In this document: piece by piece, positions 1-5,026 of the stretch
Layout: each line of letters opens with the position of its first letter
How positions within the stretch are numbered: position 1 is the first letter of the stretch
NCBI GenBank assembly: GCA_945946715.1
Contig: CAMEWU010000107.1
Span: 1 to 7,612, forward strand
Source of the DNA: an uncultured Clostridium sp.
GTDB taxonomy: Bacteria > Bacillota > Clostridia > Lachnospirales > Lachnospiraceae
Direction: 5' to 3'
Length of the DNA stretch: 7,612 nt
Position numbers and translations under genes: made by a program
The notes under the pieces: generated by a model
Databases searched by the model: none
The model's input: the letters and a program-made list of their open reading frames with translations, nothing else
Told to the model about the DNA's origin: nothing

Positions 1-1
1 A

Positions 2-373
2 CTATTTGGTGATTATAAAAGGCATCAGAAGACCACTACATTAGGAAGGATTGAGCCGGATATTAAGGGACAGTATGGGTTTGCTGATTTGAACAATTGT
101 TTGCCTAATTATGTGAATAATGCTATAATAAGTGGAATTATGTCATTTGATAAAAGAATTGAAGGGTTTGCCAGAGAGGATGCGGTTCTTTGTGGAATTG
201 AAAGCCGAACATCTTCTCCGGTTCGAATAGAGCGAAACCAGAGTTTTGTAAGTAATATTGCCGGAATTTATCCTTGCGGTGAAGGGGCAGGATATGCCGG
301 AGGAATTACTTCAGCGGCAGTTGATGGGATAAAAGTAGCAGAAGCAGTTGCCGGTGCCTATGGTTTTCAGTAG
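2..373 (+). CDS. FAD-dependent dehydrogenase, COG2509 type, C-terminal part (5' end outside window)
   Basis: The reading frame is open from base 2 to the TAG at 371-373 and gives 123 residues, so only the C-terminal part of a larger protein is present. The visible part holds the segment GRIEPDIKG, then SRTSSPVRI and, about 30 residues before the end, CGEGAGYAGGI followed by TSAAVDG. This closing glycine-rich motif, after a 'GIYPCGEG' strand, is the typical C-terminal FAD-binding segment of the uncharacterised COG2509 flavoproteins. The substrate is unknown, and the N-terminal Rossmann GxGxxG motif would lie outside the window. The stop is only 14 bases before proB and no terminator lies between them, so the gene may be the first visible member of the proline operon. 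TAG serves here as a normal stop. Confidence 0.8.
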   Translation, partial: LFGDYKRHQKTTTLGRIEPDIKGQYGFADLNNCLPNYVNNAIISGIMSFDKRIEGFAREDAVLCGIESRTSSPVRIERNQSFVSNIAGIYPCGEGAGYAGGITSAAVDGIKVAEAVAGAYGFQ

Positions 374-387
374 GAAAGGAGTCATTC

Positions 388-1236
388 ATGAGTAGAGTGC
401 GAGAACAATTAGCCAGAAAGAATCGAATTGTTGTAAAAATCGGTTCTTCTTCTTTAGTACATAGCAACACACAGAATCTGGATTATGTTAAGCTGGAAAA
501 GCTGGTACGATTTCTGTGTGATTTAAGAAATCAAGGGAAAGATGTGATTTTAGTGTCTTCCGGAGCCATAGGTGTAGGGGCAAAATCACTGGGATTATTT
601 GAGCGGCCAAGAACTACATCCTTGAAGCAGGCCTGTGCAGCAGTAGGACAGGGGCAGCTTATGATGGTATATCAAAAACTGTTTTCAGAATATCATCAGG
701 TATCCGCTCAGGTATTATTAACCTTTGATGTTATTACATCGGAGGAGCGGAGACGGAATTCCATTAACACATTTAATGAGTTATTACAGTTAGGTATCAT
801 TCCGGTTGTAAATGAAAATGATACGGTGGCAACAGAAGAAATTGAATTTGGTGATAATGATACCTTATCTGCCATAGTAGCAGCATTGGTAAAGGCAGAC
901 TGTCTGGTTATTATGTCAGATATAGATGGGCTATATACCGATGATCCCCATTATAACAAGGATGCAGTACTGATTTCTGAAGTAGAGGAAATCAATGAGG
1001 AATTGAAAGGAATGGCAAAAGGTGCCGCTTCCAATCTGGGAACCGGCGGAATGGCAACTAAAATTGCTGCGGCTTCTATTGCAACAGCAGTAGGTGCTGA
1101 TATGATTATTTTGAATGGAGAACGAATCGAAATTTTAAATGAGTTATTCCAGGGCGAGGATGTGGGAACTGTGTTCCATGCACATCCGGAGCTTCATTTC
1201 AAGATTGAGGATTATTTAAAGGAGGTTCACCGATGA
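388..1236 (+). CDS. proB: Glutamate 5-kinase (ProB), short form without PUA domain
   Basis: This enzyme phosphorylates glutamate with ATP to gamma-glutamyl phosphate, the first step of proline synthesis in the cytoplasm. The 282-residue product shows the amino-acid-kinase fold motifs in order: VVKIGSSSL (residues 15-23), VSSGAIGVG (56-64), NENDTV (142-147), FGDNDTLSA (154-162), SDIDGLYTDDP (177-187) and GTGGMATK (218-225). It ends soon after the kinase domain. The E. coli enzyme is about 367 residues because it carries a C-terminal PUA domain, which is absent here. The start is supported by AGGAAAGGAG at 372-381, six bases before ATG 388. The TGA stop overlaps the next start as ATGA, so translation is probably coupled to the DUF896 gene, with the ProA activity encoded just beyond. 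Feedback inhibition by proline is known for the family, but nothing visible in the DNA shows it. Confidence 0.96.
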   Translation: MSRVREQLARKNRIVVKIGSSSLVHSNTQNLDYVKLEKLVRFLCDLRNQGKDVILVSSGAIGVGAKSLGLFERPRTTSLKQACAAVGQGQLMMVYQKLFSEYHQVSAQVLLTFDVITSEERRRNSINTFNELLQLGIIPVVNENDTVATEEIEFGDNDTLSAIVAALVKADCLVIMSDIDGLYTDDPHYNKDAVLISEVEEINEELKGMAKGAASNLGTGGMATKIAAASIATAVGADMIILNGERIEILNELFQGEDVGTVFHAHPELHFKIEDYLKEVHR

Positions 1237-1475
1237 CCGACGAACAGGTGGCACGAATTAATGAGTTATACCATAAATCCAAGACGCCGGAGGGGTTAAC
1301 AGCGGCAGAAAAGGCAGAACAGACCAGACTTCGGCAGGAATATCTGATGGCAATTCGAAAGAATATGCGTCAAACCTTAGATAATACAGTAGTTGAGTAT
1401 CCGGATGGTACAGTAAAGAATCTAAAGGAAGTTGGGATAAAATATGCAGAAATTAAACACACAAACGACGAATAA
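1233..1475 (+). CDS. DUF896 family small cytosolic protein (YnzC-like)
   Basis: This 80-residue, highly charged protein carries the DUF896 pattern: ARINELYHKSK near residues 7-17, then LTAAEKAEQTRLRQEYL at about 22-38 and a basic stretch IRKNMRQTL. The B. subtilis family member YnzC is a small helical-hairpin protein of unknown biochemical role encoded in the SOS-induced yneA operon. No function can be given here. The start overlaps the proB stop by four bases (ATGA), with AAAGGAGG at 1218-1225 inside the proB end. Its own last 32 bases overlap the start of the fusion gene. It is therefore embedded in the proline operon. That placement may simply reflect operon packing and does not prove a role in proline synthesis. 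The C-terminal half (VVEYPDGTVKNLKEVG) looks like a small beta-turn extension after the helices. Confidence 0.88.
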   Translation: MTDEQVARINELYHKSKTPEGLTAAEKAEQTRLRQEYLMAIRKNMRQTLDNTVVEYPDGTVKNLKEVGIKYAEIKHTNDE

Positions 1476-3267
1476 AAAAATGACAAGAAATGCAATTAAA
1501 GAAATGCGTCTGGCACTGTCAGAAGAAGAGATACAGACTTTATCGGAAGCCTGTGTATCTAAAGTTTTACAATTTCCGGAATTATTGGAAGCTAAAACAG
1601 TATGTGTTTACATGCCTACCGGTAATGAGATTGATACCAGTGCTATTATTCAATATTGTCTGGAAAATGATAAAAAGGTAGCTGCACCAAGAGTAGAAGG
1701 GGAAACCATGGAATTCTACTATTTTGAAAATGCTTCAGATTTGCGGCAGGGTGCATATGATATATGGGAACCTACGGGCATGGTGAAAGTTACAGATGAA
1801 GAAAGCCTGGTTATTATGCCGGGAGTCGCTTTTGATTTAAACTGCAATCGAATTGGATATGGAAAAGGTTATTATGACCGATACTTATCGAAACATCCTA
1901 AAATGAAGAGGATTGCATTAGCTTATGAATTTCAGATTGTAGGAAAAATTAAGCAGGAAATTCATGATGTAAAGCCACAGATGATTGTGACAGAAAGCAG
2001 GGTAATTATGCAACCAAAGGAATTTGATTTAATTAGTGTATGTAAGGCAGCAAAGCATGCAAGCCATAGTTTAGGTCTGTTGGATACTGCCAAGAAAAAT
2101 GCATGTTTATTAAAGGTATCCAAGGCAATCGAAGAAAATCAGGAATTGATTCTAAAAGCTAATGGAAAAGATGTTGCCAATGCCAAGAAAAATGGTATGG
2201 CAGATGCGTTAGTTGACCGCCTTTCCTTAAATGAACAACGGATACAGGGCATTATTGAGGGAGTTGTTCAGGTGGTTTCTTTGACGGATCCAATCGGAAC
2301 GGTGATTACCCGTTTTGACCGTCCAAATGGTCTACACATTGAACAGGTTCGAGTACCGTTTGGTGTGATTGGAATTATTTATGAATCTCGTCCAAATGTA
2401 ACAGTGGATGCATTTTCATTGTGCTTTAAGACCGGAAATGCAGTGATTCTTCGGGGTGGAAGTGATGCGATTCATACTAATATGGCATTGGTATCTGTAA
2501 TTCGAAAAGCCTTAAAATCCATGGATGTGGATGAAAATGCTATTTGTCTGGTAGAGGATACCAGTCGGGAAGTGGCAGCTCGTTTCATGAAAATGAAGCA
2601 GTATGTAGATGTTTTGATTCCTAGAGGTGGTGCCGGATTGATTCAGACGGTAGTAGAACAGTCTACCATACCGGTCATAGAGACGGGAACAGGAAACTGC
2701 CACATTTACATTGACCGTTATGCGGATATTAATAAGGTGGTGCCAATTGTACATAATGCAAAACTACAACGGTTAGGTGTGTGCAATGCCTGCGAATCCT
2801 TAGTCATTCATGAGAAGATTGCAGATGAGGTTATTCCGCTTTTGATTGAGGACTTACAAAAGGAAGGCTGTGAGATTCGAGGAGATGAAAAAGTGTGCTC
2901 CTACAATCCACTGATAAAAGAAGCAACGGAAGAAGATTACGGAACAGAATATTTAGCAAAGATTATTTCTGCCAAGGTAGTCAAATCTGTATATGAAGCT
3001 ATCGAACATATAAATAAATACAGCACCGGACATTCCGAGGCAATCATTACGGAAAATGAGGAGTCGGCGAAAGCCTTCACCGATGGAATCGATTCTGCCT
3101 GTGTATATGTGAATGCTTCTACACGATTTACAGACGGCTTTGAATTCGGTTTCGGTGCAGAAATCGGTATCAGCACCCAGAAGCTTCATGCCAGAGGACC
3201 GATGGGATTGCTGGCATTGACATCCAGTAAGTATGTGATACATGGGAATGGACAGATAAGGAGTTAA
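1444..3267 (+). CDS. proA: Fusion of 5-formyltetrahydrofolate cyclo-ligase and gamma-glutamyl phosphate reductase (ProA)
   Basis: One uninterrupted 607-residue frame encodes two enzymes. Residues about 13-188 are a 5-formyl-THF cyclo-ligase (ATP-dependent conversion of 5-formyl-THF to 5,10-methenyl-THF), with MPTGNEIDT (57-65), MPGVAFD (125-131) and the signature GYGKGYYDRYL (138-148). Residues about 193-607 are a full-length ProA, the NADPH-dependent reductase giving glutamate-5-semialdehyde. It has YESRPNVTVDAF (313-324), ILRGGSDA (335-342), the probable catalytic Cys447 in LGVCNACES, and the ProA signature V516-I534 (EHINKYSTGHSEAI). Almost no linker separates the domains. ATG 1444 is chosen because AAAGGAAG lies at 1424-1431. 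ATG 1480, codon 13, is a possible start that begins right at the cyclo-ligase homology but has no clear ribosome site. Met189 (ATG at 2008) sits on the domain boundary and might allow a separate ProA. Both domains keep their key residues and look functional. Confidence 0.93.
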   Translation: MQKLNTQTTNKKMTRNAIKEMRLALSEEEIQTLSEACVSKVLQFPELLEAKTVCVYMPTGNEIDTSAIIQYCLENDKKVAAPRVEGETMEFYYFENASDLRQGAYDIWEPTGMVKVTDEESLVIMPGVAFDLNCNRIGYGKGYYDRYLSKHPKMKRIALAYEFQIVGKIKQEIHDVKPQMIVTESRVIMQPKEFDLISVCKAAKHASHSLGLLDTAKKNACLLKVSKAIEENQELILKANGKDVANAKKNGMADALVDRLSLNEQRIQGIIEGVVQVVSLTDPIGTVITRFDRPNGLHIEQVRVPFGVIGIIYESRPNVTVDAFSLCFKTGNAVILRGGSDAIHTNMALVSVIRKALKSMDVDENAICLVEDTSREVAARFMKMKQYVDVLIPRGGAGLIQTVVEQSTIPVIETGTGNCHIYIDRYADINKVVPIVHNAKLQRLGVCNACESLVIHEKIADEVIPLLIEDLQKEGCEIRGDEKVCSYNPLIKEATEEDYGTEYLAKIISAKVVKSVYEAIEHINKYSTGHSEAIITENEESAKAFTDGIDSACVYVNASTRFTDGFEFGFGAEIGISTQKLHARGPMGLLALTSSKYVIHGNGQIRS

Positions 3268-3277
3268 TTTTCGGTTT

Positions 3278-3428
3278 AGGCATGAGCCATGCGTGACAAA
3301 GTTGAATTGGCTGCTGGGAGCTTGCTCACAAGCAGACATATTCATGCTTTGTCACATAGGGCGAAGCCCAGCGACCGAGCCGAAACGAAGTGAAGGCGAG
3401 GTAGCATGGCTCAGGCTACTAACGAGTA
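3278..3428. repeat. Structured intergenic element (MITE-like) bounded by 8-bp direct repeats
   Basis: The 151-bp segment lies between two perfect copies of TTCGGTTT (3270-3277 and 3429-3436), which look like a target-site duplication. Inside are nested perfect inverted repeats: TGAGCCATGC (3283-3292) with GCATGGCTCA (3404-3413), and GTGACAAAG (3293-3301) with CTTTGTCAC (3347-3355). Within the latter come TGAAT/ATTCA, CTGCT/AGCAG and GAGC-TT-GCTC (3318-3327), and beside it a hairpin GGGC-GAA-GCCC (3359-3369). It would form a branched structure in RNA or a cruciform in DNA. It starts three bases after the proA stop. ORFs crossing it on both strands follow the palindrome and look accidental. It is probably a small non-autonomous mobile repeat. 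A structured RNA that serves as the 3' end of the proA transcript is the alternative. Confidence 0.6.
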
Positions 3429-3444
3429 TTCGGTTTCCAATATA

Positions 3445-3472
3445 TTTTCATGAAGGAATGAACAACTATAAT
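3445..3472 (+). promoter_or_regulatory. Possible promoter entering the 74-nt array
   Basis: TTTTCA (3445-3450) and a perfect TATAAT (3467-3472) are 16 bases apart. Transcription would start near 3479, inside or just after the first TTACCTAT box, and would run through the array. In A+T-rich DNA such matches occur by chance, so this is only a candidate. Confidence 0.35.
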
Positions 3473-3735
3473 TTACCTATCATTCTTCACGTTTTTATAC
3501 ATTTAGTGGGTAATTTCCCTGTTTTTCTTTCATTATAGATATGCATTTACCTACTAGATGCCTTCATAATGTATGTCCAGTAGGTAAATTATAAAGAAAT
3601 TCTTCTCATTGTAAGCTTTTTTACCCACTAAGCATGCTTACAAAAATGATTTGGTGGGTATTTCACTTGCTATCAGATTAAATTGCAAGTCATTTTACCT
3701 ACCGAACTAATGATAGTGAATCATCTGGTAGGTAA
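3473..3735. repeat. Array of four 74-nt units with paired inverted 8-nt boxes (TTACCYAC / GTRGGTAA)
   Basis: Left boxes lie at 3473, 3547, 3621 and 3695 and right boxes at 3506, 3580, 3654 and 3728, so both series have an exact 74-nt period. Each unit is an 8-nt left box, 25 nt of variable sequence, an 8-nt right box that is its reverse complement, then 33 nt of variable sequence. The second unit has an 11-bp perfect inverted repeat (3545-3555/3579-3589) and the fourth a 9-bp one (3695-3703/3727-3735). The third has 7 bp, and the first pairs through two G-U wobbles. The sequences between boxes are unrelated by eye. No fifth unit is seen at the expected place on either side. It is not a standard CRISPR: the repeats are too short and alternate in orientation. 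It could be tandem RNA hairpins, operators for a dimeric protein, or a recombination-site array. No partner gene is recognised in the window. Confidence 0.8.
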
Positions 3736-3758
3736 GTGTGAGAAAGCTTTAACAAATT

Positions 3759-3772
3759 ATGGAAGATTCCAT
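3759..3772. repeat. Short palindrome between the array and the antitoxin remnant
   Basis: ATGGAA-GA-TTCCAT is a 6-bp inverted repeat with a two-base centre, 23 bases after the last array box. It could be an operator of the antitoxin-type gene that follows, since such genes are often autoregulated through palindromes, but it lies more than 130 bases from that start. Nothing else is recognisable between 3736 and 3890. Confidence 0.3.
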
Positions 3773-3903
3773 CTGTATATCATCAGAAACCGATAAGGCG
3801 ACTAAACCAACAACCCATAATTTATATTGGAGAAAGTAGTATAGCACCGCGAAATTAGACATGACAGAATAAGTAATGGTTTACGTACATAGGAGGCGAT
3901 TAT

Positions 3904-4066
3904 ATGAACACTGTATATGAAAGTATTATAGCCGGCTTAACTGAAGCTGTAGATGATGCTGAAAGTGAAGGAAAAAGAATTAACGAGAAGTGTTGTTTCC
4001 ATCGCTCCTATAATAGAAGATGGAGCAGAGCAAATAAAAAAACGTAGTTATAAGGGAATATCTTAG
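3904..4066 (+). pseudogene. Decayed helix-turn-helix antitoxin-type regulator (frameshift plus premature stop)
   Basis: A strong AGGAGG (3891-3896) is followed by ATG 3904 and MNTVYESIIAGLTEAVDDAE, which resembles the N-terminus of small HTH antitoxin-type regulators common in Clostridia. After about EGKRIN the frame loses similarity and ends at a TAG (4045-4047, 47 codons). A different frame then carries the expected continuation: SVVSIAPIIEDGAEQIKKRS from 3989, then YKGIS, a TAG at 4064-4066 and KVF. In the family as I recall it, this place reads like 'AEQIKKIR..TGMSQKVFA', so the TAG stands where Gln is expected. The frameshift lies between about 3970 and 3990. The recognition-helix part and C-terminus are missing, and no partner toxin is visible. 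A functional 47-residue peptide is possible but less likely. Confidence 0.6.
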
Positions 4067-4135
4067 AAAGTTTTTATATCACTTCTATATGACTTTCTGC
4101 GAATGAATATATGAAATGCAAAAGAGGAGAGAAAA

Positions 4136-4792
4136 ATGAAGGATAATCAATTCAAGATTGATACCCAAAAGCGAAATATTATCATCGCAGTAATTGTAGC
4201 AGTACTAATTATTGCAGGAATCATCACTGGAGTGGTTCTCTACAACATGAACAACAAGCCGACTGAGGAGTCTGCTACATAGACAACCGAAGTTGAGAAA
4301 CTAACAGAAGACCCAACTGAAGATGAGACGAAGACAGTGAAAGATACTGAGGAACCTGCTTCCACCAAGGAGTCTGAGGATACTGAGGATGCTGAGAATA
4401 CTGAGAAAACGGTGAATTCTACCGAAGAGGTGCGACGTACGTCGGAAGCCACCCAAGAGGTAATACCTACAGAGGAACCTGCTACACAAGCTCATACCCA
4501 TACTTGGTCAGAGGCTACTTGTACATCACCTAAGACTTGTACCACTTGTGGAGCCACTGAGGGCTCAGCTCTTGGACATGACTTTTCAGTAGACAAGCCG
4601 GAAGATGTCTATAACCCTGATAAAGTCATAGTTGGATGTAAATGTAGTGATTGTGGTGAAGTTTTTGCCGGCGACGATATAATTGCTCATCAAGATTCTA
4701 CAAATCACCGTGGTTGGGATATGGTTGAAATTAACGATGGATGGGAAGTAGTTCACTACTTCTTCTGCTCTAGATGTGGAGCAGCTCAATAA
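4136..4792 (+). pseudogene. Membrane-anchored Thr/Glu-rich protein with Cys clusters, interrupted by one in-frame TAG
   Basis: GAGGAG (4124-4129) precedes ATG 4136. Residues 1-13 are polar and basic, and residues about 14-37 form a hydrophobic helix (IIIAVIVAVLIIAGIITGVV), giving an N-in, C-out anchor. Codon 49 is TAG (4280-4282). The same frame stays open to the TAA at 4790-4792, 218 positions in all. After the TAG comes a Thr/Glu/Ser-rich spacer to about residue 117. The extracytoplasmic end then has HTHTWSEATC with C129, C135 and C138, then C168, C170 and C173, and finally C211 and C214. These CxxC-like clusters suggest metal-binding ribbons. The 'TW.EATCT..KTCT.CGATEG.ALGH' style is common in surface proteins of gut Clostridia. 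GTG 4337 downstream has no ribosome site. The gene is probably inactivated by CAG-to-TAG, unless the amber is read through or only a 48-residue membrane peptide is made. Function unknown. Confidence 0.65.
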
Positions 4793-4801
4793 GACTTATC
4801 T

Positions 4802-4834
4802 AGAGGCCTTGGAAAAATCCAAGGTCTCTTTTTT
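4802..4834 (+). terminator. Rho-independent terminator after the Cys-cluster protein gene
   Basis: The stem AGAGGCCTTGG (4802-4812) pairs with CCAAGGTCTCT (4819-4829) around the loop AAAAAT, with one G-U pair, and runs into a T tract to 4834. It starts ten bases after the TAA stop and separates the accessory segment from the downstream operon. Confidence 0.9.
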
Positions 4835-4861
4835 CTCATGGAACAAGAACAAATTAGCGAC

Positions 4862-4903
4862 CTATGCGAAACAATCTATGTGAAACACCCTATGAAAAAT
4901 CGC
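4862..4903. repeat. Three imperfect 14-nt direct repeats upstream of the ATPase promoter
   Basis: CTATGCGAAACAAT (4862), CTATGTGAAACACC (4876) and CTATGAAAAATCGC (4890) follow each other at exactly 14 nt. The third copy is more diverged. They lie about 55 bases upstream of the -35 region of the promoter for the MoxR-type operon. They might be activator sites or only simple-sequence drift. Confidence 0.45.
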
Positions 4904-4954
4904 GCTATATCAGTCTGCCTTGCAAAAAAACGTTTCTTTCGCAAAAGAGTGTAG

Positions 4955-4984
4955 TTGTGTAGTCAAGCTGTCTTATGATATAAT
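4955..4984 (+). promoter_or_regulatory. Extended -10 promoter for the MoxR-VWA operon
   Basis: TATAAT at 4979-4984 is preceded by TG at 4976-4977 (TGATATAAT, an extended -10). TTGTGT at 4955-4960 is a partial -35 at 18-nt spacing. Transcription would start near 4991, giving a leader of about 35 bases before ATG 5027. It follows a terminator and precedes the first gene of an operon, which supports the call. Confidence 0.7.
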
Positions 4985-5026
4985 TATGAAAGTTTCAGGA
5001 TCAATACATACGAAGGGAGAACTGTT

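Noticed and set aside
2953..3345. 130-codon minus-strand ORF
   Set aside because: Antisense to the well-supported ProA coding sequence and to the palindromic element, with no recognisable domain.
3293..3538. 81-codon plus-strand ORF across the palindromic element and first array unit
   Set aside because: No ribosome site, it follows the inverted-repeat structure, and it crosses a non-coding repeat into the array. The codon pattern is not protein-like.
3473..3735. Calling the array a CRISPR
   Set aside because: Repeats are only 8-11 nt and alternate in orientation, the interval lengths alternate 25/33, and no cas gene is present.
3473..3735. Calling the array integron attC sites
   Set aside because: The boxes lack the conserved GTTRRRY/RYYYAAC core, there is no integrase, and no cassette genes lie between units.
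4240..4501. Minus-strand Ser/Val-rich and Leu/Phe-rich ORFs
   Set aside because: They mirror the low-complexity Thr/Glu codons of the surface-protein gene on the other strand.
4337..4792. A separate gene starting at GTG 4337
   Set aside because: There is no ribosome site, and the same frame extends upstream through one TAG to a good ribosome site and a membrane anchor, so it is better read as the 3' part of an interrupted gene.
4838..4954. 38-codon ORF starting MEQEQISDLCETIYVK
   Set aside because: It begins right after the terminator T tract without a ribosome site, covers 14-nt repeats that do not respect the codon frame, and overlaps the -35 region of the next operon.
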